Shown: positions 45,087-56,299 of the stretch, in pieces
Position numbering within the stretch: the stretch's first letter is position 1
How the letters are laid out: each line of letters begins with the position of its first letter
DNA from: Wyeomyia smithii
Lineage: Eukaryota > Arthropoda > Insecta > Diptera > Culicidae
Reading direction: 5' to 3'
Assembly: GCF_029784165.1 (NCBI RefSeq)
Contig: NC_073696.1
Span: forward strand, 191,006,498 to 191,070,497
Length of the DNA stretch: 64,000 nt
The notes under the pieces: generated by a model
The model's database searches: none
The model's input: only the letters and a program-made list of their open reading frames with translations
Told to the model about the DNA's origin: nothing
Translations under genes and position numbers: made by a program

Positions 45087-45499
45087 TGGACTTTCTCAAC
45101 ATATATACATTAATTAATTATAAATGAATAAATTTCCATAATTTTTTTTCTAGTTGATTGAGAAAATTAGATAACGGATTTGGAAAACATGTCAATGAAT
45201 ACGAAATGTTTAATATTCGACTAGTATAAAGTGCTTTTTTGGCACTTACTGAGAGTACGAAATATAACGATCAAATAGATTTTAAAATTTGGTTATCAAA
45301 ACAATAAAAAATTTCAAACAATGCAATATTGTTCAGATCTCGAATGACTCAAGACTAAGATGTTTTACTCAAATTCAGCAAAAGTAATCACGGGGCAGTT
45401 TTATTTCCACTTTTCATGAAAAGGTACAAAATATTGATTAGAAAATAAGATTTCTTTTACACCTTCACGAAAGACTGTGAGGCTAAAAACATACTGGCG

Positions 45500-45609
45500 C
45501 GGCCTGCGCTGCGTAGGCGGTTCGCATTACCGTGGGTTAATGTACAGCCTTGAGTATACCTGTACATTAAACTGCGGTAGGGCGAGCCGCTTTCGCAGCG
45601 CAGGATACG
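45500..45609. repeat. Hairpin with about 48-bp arms
   Basis: Left arm 45500-45546 and right arm 45561-45609 are inverted around a 14-nt loop. TTAATGTACA pairs with TGTACATTAA, and CCTGCGCTGCG pairs with CGCAGCGCAGG. Several mismatches lie between these blocks. The arms are GC-rich against an AT-rich surround. Foldback MITE or structured RNA; undecided. Confidence 0.6.
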
Positions 45610-46029
45610 CTACAACCACAGTCGAGTCACAAAAAATTCTTAAGGCCATCCACCTCAGATGCAAAGCATACAATTAGGAAATAGCAAATCACATGTGTTA
45701 ATTGCCGCGCAAGCGACCTAAAGTTATTTCACTCTTAACTTCCCGCCTTCGGTGCCGTCTTCGCTGGCCCGCAACTCAGCGAAGCTGTAGAAATGGTACC
45801 AACTGCCCTTTTCACTTTGTGCCTTGAACGTATACATAATGAAAGATTGAACGAAATAAAGGAGCGCTGCCATAGCGTATGACCGCCACCTAGGAACTAA
45901 AAAAAATGTTCAATTCCACTTCGACTGCTCTTTCTCCGGGCGATCGCTGTACTATGCGGAGCAGACTAGTTGACTGCGGAAAGCGATCACATTCGTGTTT
46001 TAACAGTCAACTTGCGATCCTTTACAAAG

Positions 46030-46785
46030 CACTGCTTAGAATCGATACCTGTATCGAAAGCAAGCACTGATATTCCGATAGTATCGAGGCTAACGTATCG
46101 ATACCTGAATGAAGCGTTGTGTGATACCAGTTCATTCAAAATATAAGTCATAATTCTTTTTTTTTATTATTGATTCCTCAAGATAAAACGTTTAATTCAA
46201 TTAAACTATTTATATAGACCCCTTTACGAGACGTTTCTGAACTCAATCTATGAATGAAAGTTTGACAGAAAGCTCGGAACCGCTGACATAACGCACGTAA
46301 AAGCAACATCATTAACAGCAGAATACGTGACACCTGTCAGTTCGTACAATGGTCTATAAATTTACTGAATCTAGAAACACCAGCTTCTGCAGAAACTTAG
46401 TCGAAAGTCGATTACGCTTTTCCTTAATAATTGATCCTGTTTTCGAAAAAAACCGCTTGCATGGCTCTGTAGATTTCACCTTCGGATCTGCATGACCGTA
46501 GAAAAGGATCGTTCCCGTAGGTTAATCTATAGAAATTTCTGTTAAATTGGCATTGCCGATGAGATGGCATGCATGCATACGATGCATCAAAAGGCACAGG
46601 AAACAGCAAGTTTTCTGCTTCGTTCGTTCTTCTTTACAGGGTTGTTTTAAGTCTTTTCGATACTGAGAGGTGTGTATCGATATTGATGAAGTATCGCTGG
46701 TAAAACAACGATACCAAATATCCGAGTATCGGAAGCAGAAGGTTCGATTCTGTATTAGTATCGGTGGTATCGCAACGTCCCTAGT
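46030..46785 (-). mobile_element. hAT transposon relic with GTATCG-rich ends
   Basis: Both flanks are dense in GTATCG/CGATAC words (46040-46130 and 46655-46775). The right edge, read on the reverse strand, starts TAGGGACGTTGCGATACC, a plausible hAT terminus. Between them is the end of a hAT transposase on the reverse strand. The left terminus and target duplication are not resolved. Confidence 0.55.
46354..46500 (-). pseudogene. hAT transposase dimerisation-domain fragment
   Basis: The reverse-strand translation ends CKRFFSKTGSIIKEKRNRLS, then FLQKLVFLDSVNL and a stop at 46354-46356. This is the signature end of hAT transposases (xxFSxxGxIIxxKRNRLxxxxxxxLxFLxxNL). Upstream coding sequence is degraded, and the catalytic region is not recognisable. 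Confidence 0.75.
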
Positions 46786-48035
46786 GCCAAAGCCAGGCGT
46801 TTGAGATCCCGAGCCGGTTCCCTCCCCCATCCATTAGCTTGAACTAAATGTCTTCAAAATTCACCTTTACATTCGATGAGTGAGACATTCAACAATATTG
46901 GAGAAAGTGCTAAACTATACCGGCGTGAGCTGCTTCACAAGGCGTGACTATTTTACATTTAAGCCTTGACTACGGTATGACGTTTCAACAGCATCGGTAT
47001 CTTTAATAACAATCTCGCAGACTGACGTAAGCGCCAATGTGGCCGATTTGTGTTTTTTACGTTTAAACGATAGAACACACTAAATTGGACCTAAAGGCAC
47101 TGACATTTGATCAAAAGTGTAAAAGAGAGCGTCATTAATTCACGAAAACGAAATGACGTAACCACCATTTCCACTCTACGTGACGTAAATCCAACACAAC
47201 TATGTATGCGATACGTTTATTACGTTCAACGACTCGTGAATTAATCAAGCAAATGGAGCCAAATTTGGCATGTAGAAGTTTTTGAAAGCAGGAATTATTT
47301 TTTTGGTGGTACGGCCCCTCTGCATTCCCTGCACGAGAAGGGTTCCGTTCAAATGAAACACATATTTGAATCTATTGTTCCGGAAAACAGCCTCTTATGG
47401 CGGAAAAGCCACCGCGGCAAGAAGTTGACTATCTACTATCTGCCTCTAAGGTCACGAAGCTTAGTCTATGCTCGTGACAACTAAAGCGCTATTTTTACCT
47501 TTTTCCGAAAACGTATTCTCAGATCGCGACTATTTGACTGACTATGAAAAAAAATCCTGTGCGACTCGTCGCATACTACGATGGATATACGTCAATCGCT
47601 TGTTTGAAAATTGCTATTTCTACAACAAAATGACGTTGGTAACATAACTATAGTTAATAAACCTTTTTCCACAAATCTTACGCTCGGCAATGTTTTGTGA
47701 ATATATTAATATATTATGTACAGATCAGGTTGTTGAAATTCGTCCTAACACTTATTATACAAACGTTTTTGGAAAAAGCTTCGTACTGAAAATTTTACTC
47801 GCTGTCGCATACGTCAGTCTGCGAGATTACAGCAGCATATGCTCGATAATCCTGCTTTTATTTACGTCGCATGATCAACTGCAATTCAGTACGGATCATT
47901 ATTTCATCTTTACGGATTACTCATCCATAAGCTAGAACTAAATGATGTTGTTGATGTTTGATCATCACACAGTTAGTTTTATGGCGTCCTTCGTGCTTGG
48001 TTCTAGTTCATTGGTAACATATAAACTCATATAAA
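46786..48035. other. Unassigned intergenic sequence
   Basis: No recognisable gene. The 81-codon frame at 47690-47935 includes a short HYFIFTDYSS match to the RNase H phrase of the I element (HYFIFTDSLSS). A 40-bp remnant of an I-clade copy may therefore sit at about 47895-47930. Confidence 0.35.
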
Positions 48036-48039
48036 ACAC

Positions 48040-48575
48040 ACTCTTAAAGTTCGGAACATTTTCGGTGCTTCACGGTCAAGTCTCCTGAACCGGAAACCTG
48101 CTCGTCGACGCCCGTAGTTTCGTGGCCGGCTTGCAGGCAGGCACCTAGGCTTTCCATGACGTGTTTGGCGTCCTATTATCCAGTACATACCAAGCACTTG
48201 GGAAGCTCCTCGCAGTCTTTTGCTTTATGGCCTGTACCACCATAACGCCTGCAAAACTGGCTCCTATCAGGCCACTAACAGGTCCAGAACTTGTGCTCTA
48301 TCTTAGAACACCTTAAGCAAACGTGTGGCTACTAGAGTATGCCTAAACAACATACCAGCCAACCTTTAGTTTGACTATCGTCAGGGAGATGTTGCCATCA
48401 ACCGATGACAGTCGGAAAGAAGGCAGTTGAGCTCCCGCTGGACTCTTAGGCGAATTGCCACGGTGGCAACATTCACCCCGCACTGCTCCTTGAAGGCTTG
48501 TGCAATATCGCACCCCTCGGTGTCGCTGTGATATGAGCCGGGATGTAAAAGTATTGTATTGTGGTACCAGCACTA
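48040..48575 (-). pseudogene. R1-clade ORF1 (gag-like) fragment with zinc knuckles
   Basis: Reverse-strand frames give DIAQAFKEQCGVNVATVAIR near 48500. They then give degraded zinc knuckles around 48310-48190: KIEHKFWTC, then CRRYGGTGHKAKDCEELPKC. This is the CCHC block seen at the end of R1-clade ORF1 proteins. Stops and frameshifts interrupt it. The R1 ORF2 at 57.5-59.7 kb is not contiguous, so this is a separate dead copy. Confidence 0.6.
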
Positions 48576-48684
48576 AATTAGAGTTCGGAAGTCGAACTTC
48601 CGACTTCCGTTTTTTCCGACTTTACAAACACATAGAACAACTGCGTGTTCACACAACATGAACTGCGGGAATGATTTCAATGTA

Positions 48685-49441
48685 GGGGAGGATTGTACAA
48701 AACGCACCTGTTAAGCATTTTCGCGATTTACAGCGCTTCAAATGATTTCAAAGCGACATTGAACGTGTAGGATGATTGTAGGATCTATTTATTGTATGTT
48801 TATGACAAAGTTTATTATAAAATACTCGATTTCAATGACTTTTTTGGTAAAAATTACCATTGCCGCCAAACAAGCCCATGACCAAAACGCACCACAACAA
48901 AGGTCAGTATGCTCCAAAGCAGTAGGCTAATATGCCACTAGCAGAAATCAGCACGCGAAGTGAGAAGCGCTTGAAGTCTCGAAAGTAAAATAAAAAATAA
49001 TGGAACATGCTCTAAGTTGTCAAGCAATCTCCTGCAAGCTCTTCATAGTGCATTCTGCCCCAATTTTAATTTTGATTGTTTTTAGGTAAAAGTTGACGAA
49101 ACTTAGTGAATTGGTTTGAAATACTCATAGTATTATAAACTCCAAAAGTGTAAAGGTTAGGGGTACCATAGTTTTTTTTATTATTTACTAGTCAGTTAAT
49201 CATAAAAGCTTAAATAAAATTCATGAATAATTACATGTTGGACAGAGCCACAGCCAATTGCACAGTTTCTTGAGTATTTTAGTCATTATAGCACACTTTT
49301 TTATATGAGAACTGTAGAGAAGCTGGGTTTTTATGAGAAAAGCGAAGAATTTCGTCATAAAAAACCACATGTGTAAGTACTGTGGGGAATTAATAGCATG
49401 GGCCATCTTACCCAACTGGTGCGTCTTGTACAGTTCTCCCC
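48685..49441. mobile_element. TA-flanked MITE with GGGGAG ends, 757 bp
   Basis: The left end reads GGGGAGGATTGTACAAAACG followed by CACC. The right end is the reverse complement of GGGGAGAACTGTACAAGACG followed by CACC. TA lies on both sides (48683-48684 and 49442-49443), fitting Tc1/mariner or pogo-type elements. A copy of AAAACGCACCA also occurs internally at 48887-48897. Non-coding. Confidence 0.75.
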
Positions 49442-49822
49442 TATTTGTTTTTTGTAAACCGGACTGACATGACAGCGCAGTTGCGGCTGAGATGGTTACA
49501 GTGTTGTGAGAACATCAAAAATGAACATCGGAAGAGAGCCTGATATCAGTTTATCAGCTACGTTTTGATAATTTTTGTTTAATTTCACAATGTAAACAGA
49601 GGTGCTTATTACGAGAGTCACTTCACGGTGAAATCAGAGTGAAGTGAACAAAATCCTATTACGGGACTCACGTAAGTGAGAAAAACGTCGCGAAGTGACA
49701 TCTGCCGTGGAATCTGGGTTATTATGAGTGTCATATCAGTGAAGTGAGAACGGAAAAAGCGACGTTTCGCGTGAAATTATTTCACGACCATTTTGAACGG
49801 TGAAATGATTCCACGAAGATGC

Positions 49823-51743
49823 AGGGTGGCCACTCAATCGGGAAAACGGGAAATGCGGGAAAAAGTCGGGAATCAAATTACATCGGGAAAAATGCGGGAA
49901 AAAGTCGGGATTTTTTTTATTTTATCGGTATTTTTCCAAAGTATTGTGTATGATGAAATTACAAATATTGGAGAAGTTTGAAGTACCGGACTGCAAGTTG
50001 GTCCCTCAAAAGTCACATTTTTCTTCAGCAGTCAATTTTTTAACCAAAAAGTCACTAAATTAACTTTTTTTGACCCGCTGACCAGCTGACTACTTTTATC
50101 AGTCTTGCTTTTCAAAAGGAATAAATATTGACATCAAATGTCTTAGAATAGCAAAAAACGTCGAAATCTGGTGTTATCTAAAGAAAATTGAATGGACTCT
50201 GTGGGACTTCTCAAGATGGTAAAGCGAATTGAAACCGGGGTTGAAAACCGGTCCGGAGTCAATGGTAGTTGCCAGTTTGTCGAGAAAACGTTTTTATTGA
50301 GAGAATCAATCATAAAATCTCATATGTACAAAAAAAATTGTTCCAATTTCTAAGAGCAATGCAAAATAAGTTACACTGTACAATCTTACTAACATTGCTA
50401 GTTATTTGAATAAACAAATTGAAGATAAAACAAGTGGCACACAGTTCTGATTCTCCAGTTTTTCGAATAGATTTTTATTTCAGTTAGTCTTTTAGAAGAG
50501 ATATTTGGCGAACTCTAGCGAAACTAGCTACATTTCCGCTAAGAAACTCAATGCTGGTGAAAATTTGGGTTTGGAACGAACTTGCTATGCGGAGCAGTTA
50601 ATTGAGAAAACTTTTGAAACTTGCCACAAAGTAGAGCAAACATTATTTTGAAATTTTTCGAAAAACTAACTTTTGTGCATATTTTAAATTCGTATTTTTC
50701 TGTAAATTACACAATTTGACTGTAAAAAAACTATTTTTGATGCAAATACAATCAGAAATGCTCTTAGAAAACAGCATAATCGTTTTCGAGGTTTTTCAAG
50801 AAAACATTTTATTTATTTTTTTTTGTTTCTGCATACAACTTTTTACATGCTTTTCGTTTCGTAACTGGTCTTAGGATACGATGCTGGCCTAACTAGTCAG
50901 TCATCGTAGGTTCGTGTCTCGGCTCGAGAGAGACTGTTATTGTCTGCAGGATCGTAGCACTAGCCATGAAAGCGTCCTTTGCATTGAACAGTTGGTTGCT
51001 GAATCTGGCCACAGATAAACAAAAATACTTGAAATATTTTTAAAGCCAAAATAATTAACAAAACAACGAAAAAAAACTTTTGAACGAAAAGTGCTGTTTT
51101 TTGTTATGCGTTAAAAAAAGGGTGCTTATATCATATTTTAAGAAGACAGATAGACAAACATAATGAATGCACAAAATAGCTAACACGACTGGTGAGTGCT
51201 CAATGGAAGATTTGCAAATTTGAGAAGATCGCAAAAATTGTATTTAACCTGTCTACCATAGGAAGGCAAAGGTTGTATTTCATGTAACTAATCAACTGTT
51301 TGTGTAGAATGTCCCGAGCAAATTCGGTAGAAGTAATATGAGCTATTACTTCCAATTTAGCAGAGGCGTCGCGTGGCTGATTTTGTCACATGTGCACCAA
51401 ATTTAATTCAAGTTCTCTTTCCTCAAACGAAAGAAGTAATTCAAACCAAGGTGTACGACACATTAAATTGAAGAGTTTCGCTAGTACGCTTACTTTTTTT
51501 ATAGGTTATCATATTTCGATAATTGCATATGCCCGAATATTAGGAAATAGGGTACCTGTGCAGTGCACATGTTGCACAGGTGGACCCGACGCCACTGCAA
51601 TTTAGGGTTCAAAAATTGACGTTCAGCCGTCGATAGAACATAACCTAGTTACGGTTTTTGCCAATCGGGAATTTCTTGCAATCATGCGGGAAAAAGTCGA
51701 GAAAAATGCGGGAACTCGAAAATGTAAAATGAGTGGCCACCCT
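49823..51743. mobile_element. Non-autonomous hAT element, 1921 bp, perfect 8-bp target duplication
   Basis: The ends AGGGTGGCCACTCA and TGAGTGGCCACCCT are perfect inverted repeats flanked by GAAGATGC on both sides (49815-49822 and 51744-51751). Just inside are several GCGGGAAAAAGTCGGGA repeats, mirrored at the right end by GCGGGAAAAAGTCGAGAA in the same orientation. No transposase frame is present. It contains the SINE-like body at 50868-51010. It interrupts the MITE at 49601-52208. Confidence 0.85.
50868..51010 (+). mobile_element. tRNA-derived SINE fragment
   Basis: The head GGTCTTAGGATACGATGCTG with a degenerate B box GTAGGTTCGTGTCTC is tRNA-like. It is followed by a body (GAGAGAGACTGTTATTGTC, GATCGTAGCACTAGCC) that I associate with a widespread mosquito SINE. 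Target duplication not found. Inside the hAT element. Confidence 0.55.
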
Positions 51744-52223
51744 GAAGATGCCATAAGTCTTAAAGTTGATTGATTTGTGGTCTAATGGTAAATATTGGAT
51801 TTATTCTTCAGTAACGAAACGAATCAGAATTTGATCCGTGCCGTAAAGCGGTAAAATTTTCATTTTTTTGCCCGATGAAAAAAATGCAAACTAGTTCAGG
51901 AAATTCCCGATACCAGAAAAAAAAACATTTTTTTGATGCCGAATGTCTTAGAAATGCAGAACACGTCAAGATCTGCTGTTATCTAAAAAAACGAAAAAAA
52001 TGACTTTCTGGGACTTAGAGATTTTTGAGCTGGGAAACAATCTCATTTCACTTGTCCTATTCTCAATTCCACTTCACTGTCAATCTCACTCCACGGAGGT
52101 GATTTTTGTCACCTCACTTGAGGTGGAATCGGGAATAGGTCTAAAAGAGTGAAGTGAGCGTGAGAGTGAAATATATTTCACCGTGAAGTGACTCCCGGAA
52201 TAAGCACCAGAATAGTATCGGTT

Positions 52224-52249
52224 TCATAAAAAAAAAAAAAAAAAAAAAA
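52224..52249. repeat. Poly(A) run
   Basis: About 22 consecutive A just right of the MITE end, possibly the tail of a degraded retroposon. Confidence 0.7.
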
Positions 52250-52374
52250 CTATTAATTCACCAGATTGTCTTTGTGGCGGGCAACATTCAATTGTACTCT
52301 ATTGACCGAAAGCGAAAGCGAGGAGTGCCACGGGTGTACGAACCATGAGCTACAGGCACTACGTGGAGAGATTT

Positions 52375-52613
52375 CCATTATGCACCTGACAAAGGTTTAG
52401 AAGCTGCAATGGATCGAACATATCACGAGGATGCCATACGACACTGGCACTAACAACAGAGAGGCCCATCGTGGGAATGTTGAGACGCCTAGGGAATTAA
52501 CAGAGAGCAGCCCAGGACCGAGTGGAGTAGAGAAGATTTTTGATACGGCAAAAGCTACTACTGAGGATCCGATTTGGCGAAAAAAAATGGCAGACGATAC
52601 TGACAGTTTATAG
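52375..52613 (+). pseudogene. C-terminal tail of an RTE-like reverse transcriptase
   Basis: The frame reads LQWIEHITRMPYDTGTNN, then GVEKIFDTAKATTEDPIWRK. It follows the pattern of the C-terminal region of RTE/L1-like reverse transcriptases (RLRWxGHVxRMP, later a conserved Trp and K). The 5' portion is missing and there are frame changes around 52385-52440. Family assignment is tentative. Confidence 0.45.
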
Positions 52614-52649
52614 CACAAAAATAGGAGGAGATATCCAGGGAACAGTTAT

Positions 52650-53610
52650 AAAATCTTTGTTTCAAATGATGTCTAATAATTCTAACAAGTAGTTTCTTAC
52701 CAGATTTTTTAATTCGCCTGAAAACTTACCCTTGCCTCCCAAATTGGACAATCCAATTCCCCTCGGCATGTAAGATCTGAATTAACAATCGACAACTCTA
52801 AGCCAGGGAGCCTGACTGAATCTAAACTGGTGAGTTGAGGTCGTCGCCTATAGCCCAGCTGCAGATTCGATCATGAAAGAGATAATCGCATATAAAACTC
52901 CCTGATACAATCTGCGACTACTAGAGTGCTACTCAGGTATTCAACAGCGACAACTACTTGACCATTTAAAGAAACACAGTTTGAAATCGTTAGAATTCAT
53001 AAAACACTTTTTAATGAAAGAACCACATATAGTACCGAAATTCAATTTATTTCCGCTATTAAAATATTCTGTATCTTAAATGCATATAACTTAAATGCAT
53101 ATAACATCTATCAATGCTCGCAGATAAAATTAAATAGGATATGCTATACTGCCTGGAAACTCGAGTTGAGTGGCTAGCGTGTATCAATTGCTTAATATAA
53201 ATAGTTATCTCTTATTAATTTAGTAAATGGAATTTGACGAATGCTACATAGAATCAGATAATATTTACAACACGATGATTTCTTTGCCTACACTTAAAAA
53301 TACTGTGATAAGAAGCTTCTTAATTCGCTAATAGTACGAAATTGAAATGCACTTCACTTCAATAACAAAACAGTTGAATTGCGAAAATTCAGCTGTTAGT
53401 GAACTTTTTCATCTGGGTTAATTTCTACATATCGTTATACATTTTATCGTTATTTAAAACAGATAAATTTTATCTGTGCCCAAATCTTACACTGTCAAAT
53501 TGTATACGTTCATTATGTAACGATAAAACAAGCATTACCAAGCGAGGAACTAATAAAGGATAAGTACACTTTATCTGTTTCTGTGTGTGACCGTCTCTAT
53601 GCGACAACGT
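52650..53610. other. 3' flank of pannier, no feature seen
   Basis: AT-rich. ACTTAAATGCATATAACTTAAATGCATATAAC is a short direct repeat near 53078-53110. The 3' untranslated region of the reverse-strand gene should start at 53617 and run downward here, but no polyadenylation signal is assigned. Confidence 0.4.
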
Positions 53611-53617
53611 CCGGCAC

Positions 53618-56214
53618 CTAGGACGAGGCCATCAGTTTGGCTGCTTGTATAACGTTGTGCTGATGATGATATCCAGCGAGATCGGCAGCCGTGCTGTGAT
53701 GATGGTGGTGATGATGATGATGACCGTGGGTTAGAGCTCCATTCACTGCTCCGCTAACAGCCGCCGAGTGAGGGCTATGATGGCTATGCAACGAACCAAA
53801 AGTTCCTCCAAAGTAACCGCTCTGCAGACAGTTGTTCATGTAATCCCCATAGCCGTTGGAGCTGACCGAAGTTGGAGTCGAAGCAGCTAGCGGATTGGAT
53901 TCGGATTTTATTTGACCGAATGGAGATGCTCCCAGACTGCTACCAGTATTGTGGATGTAGTTATTTGCGGCGGATGAATGATGAACAGAATTCGATGTGG
54001 GTGTCGAGTAGAATGGGGATGTATTGTGCGTCTGCTGCTGCTGTTGTTGCTGGGATGAGGAAACCGAACCGCTGAGATTTCCTCCACCCAGAGATCCACA
54101 GGACAACGAGGAGAGATCGTATTTGCTTCCCAGGCCCAGTGGCGAGGAGTGATGAGAAGACGCCAGCGACGAGGACAGGTTATACGATTGATGGTGATGA
54201 GGCGAAATGTGTAGAGATCGTAACGGTGGGGACGTCAGATTCGGTGTCTTGGGACTCACCGAAAGGTGTTTGGAATTTCCATTTCGATCTGTGTGCAGAT
54301 GGGATGCTGGAATTGGAAGAAAATTTTGCATTAGTGAATTATTTCAGCGGATTAGAGATTATGAACCTGCTTAGCGTGATTTCTGATGCTAACATTTAGT
54401 TGTGCATCTCCTGTTTTTAAAATATACCATACGTTTCAACATATACTACATAACTCACTTGAAAAACAGATGCTGCGTGGGCTAAACTCAACATAACAAC
54501 TCAATATTATATAGTTTTGAAAAAAAAGGCAGTAAGTGTTAAGCTTCCCAGAAAATCCCAACCATTAAATTGCATATGGTCGGAATTAGTTAGTACTTTG
54601 AAATATTTTTGTAGTGGAAATCGTCAAAGAAGGTAATAACACTCTTCAAATTTGTGAATTTATAGCGCTTAGCATTGACTTATATTTAAACATTTTCGAC
54701 AGTTGTGACCAAACTTTTTTGAATTATTCAACTGCATTAATCAGCTTTACTAATACGCGAAAATGTCGCTGAGCTGAATTTTCTTGTCAGTTTCATGTAA
54801 TTCGGCTCAAAAAATCGTAGATTTATACTCTCAGATTTGCATGACGAAGCCATTTTCATTAGAATTATTTTAAAACAGGTTAGTTTTAAAAAGCATTTTC
54901 TCAGATATTTATTCTTCATCAAAATCTTCGTTTTTTTCTCTGGCCATTATTGATCCTGGCCGTACAGCCATTGTTCTCACGCTGGCAGTCTAAGAGGTTA
55001 TTTTCTGCTTGTTACAAGTCTTCAGAAGCATCAATTTTTCCTTAGCACGTTGTACGTTTTTCAACGATACAAAACGAGTGAAATGATTCAAATAAATGAT
55101 AACTGACCATCACCCATATCCTCCTTTTTCCCGACGAGGGCCATCACATCGGTTGCTCCACCCGTACCAGATCCGCTTTTCTTGGGTTTCCGTTTGCGCG
55201 TTTGGATGCCATCCTTGCGCATCGCCAGTGGTCGGTTTACGCCGTGCAGCTTGAAATACAGTCCACACGCGTTGCACACCGGTTCGCCATCGTTGTTCCT
55301 TCTCCACAGCGTCGTAGTACGTGTTCCGCAGTTCGTGCAACAAAGTCCCAACCGACGAGTGGCAGTCTATATTGGGTGTAAATTAAGAAAAGAGAGAGAG
55401 AAAAAACATACTGAATTATAACAGTTTTTTGTCGTACAGTTGAACTGCAATGTATTGAGAAAGAGATAGAAATGAAGAAAGGTTCGTGTCTTGGCTGAGC
55501 ATAGGAAAACAGTGGGAGAGAGGAAGAATGTTATTACAAAACTGGAATACTCACACTCACCAATCTCTTGCTTGGCTTTATCAAGGGACGATTCATACCG
55601 TTCATCTTATGATAGAGCCCGCATGCATTGCAGAGATAGTGACCGGTGCCGTCGCGACGCCAGAGTGGTGTTGAGATGGCCCCACAATTGACACACTCCC
55701 GTCCCTCGCCGAACTGGAATTCCATTGCACTATCTGTACGAGTAGAGTAGCGTCATCGTCGATGTGTGTGAGCGTCCGTACGTCCACCCACATCCAAGAA
55801 ATCCAACAAATACGGCGGTGGAGGGTTCCGCACGGCAATCGGAATCAATTTATTTTCACGCCACAGTCCGAAGTTGGGCCATTAATTAATCGAATTTATT
55901 GGAGCAATTTAATTGGACGAAGGACGCGCGTGCAACATTTTCATTTAGTTTCAAACGAACGAATCGGCAGGCAGAGAGTGTGTTTAGGGTGTGTATTCAC
56001 GGGTGGATTATTTAGAACCGCCGTTGCATTTGGGAGTTACGAAAAAAGAAGGGGAGAGAGAAAATGCTTTAGTTAATTTATTCGCCGGTTATTACCTTCT
56101 TCAAATTACCATATGGTGACGTCCGCTGGAATCCGGTCGGATCGTAGGCGCGCCAGGAGCCCATCATCACGTTCTGCGCGTAGAACTGCGGTGGGAGCTG
56201 AGTGTGAGTGGTGC
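53618..56214 (-). CDS. pnr: GATA transcription factor Pannier (GATA4/5/6 type), 3' exons
   Basis: A two-finger GATA factor that patterns dorsal tissues and heart in flies and binds U-shaped/FOG through its first finger. Exons on the reverse strand: about 56214-56110 (QFYAQNVMMGSWRAYDPTG; acceptor uncertain), 55733-55561, 55366-55108 and 54306-53618. Splice phases join without change. Finger 1 is CVNCGAISTPLWRRDGTGHY then LCNAC. Finger 2 is CTNCGTRTTTLWRRNNDGEP then VCNAC. A basic tail HGVNRPLAMRKDGIQTRKRK follows. The last exon (228 residues) is Ser/Gln/His-rich with a run of nine His, and ends NVIQAAKLMASS. The first coding exon(s) were not found and probably lie upstream beyond 56300 or outside the window. 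The short SKRL-TATRR spacer between fingers is as in Pannier, and differs from GATAe or Serpent. Confidence 0.92.
54307..55107 (-). other. Intron of pannier (801 bp)
   Basis: Donor GTCAGT after GGTGATG, and acceptor TTCCAG before CATCCC. No nested gene or repeat recognised. Confidence 0.8.
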
Positions 56215-56299
56215 CTGTTGGTGTTGGATGGCGCGTTTGTAAGGCGAATTCGCGCGTAAAGTGGTGCCGGTCCGACGTGCAAGAAAAGAAGCAGAACAA

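Larger units (their letters stand above)
49601..52208. mobile_element. MITE with GTGAAGTGA-rich ends, interrupted by a hAT element
   Basis: The left end reads GGTGCTTATTACGAGAGTCA followed by CTTCACGGTGAAAT. The right end is the reverse complement of GGTGCTTATTCCGGGAGTCA followed by the same CTTCACGGTGAAAT. The subterminal regions are packed with TGAAGTGA words. AGA lies immediately outside both ends, a possible 3-bp duplication. Without the inserted element it is about 0.68 kb. Superfamily uncertain. Confidence 0.7.

Noticed and set aside
53872..54399. Forward-strand frames opposite the last pannier exon
   Set aside because: Shadows of a verified exon whose splice phase and conserved C-terminus fit Pannier.
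55182..55421. Forward-strand frame over the second zinc finger
   Set aside because: Antisense of a conserved exon.
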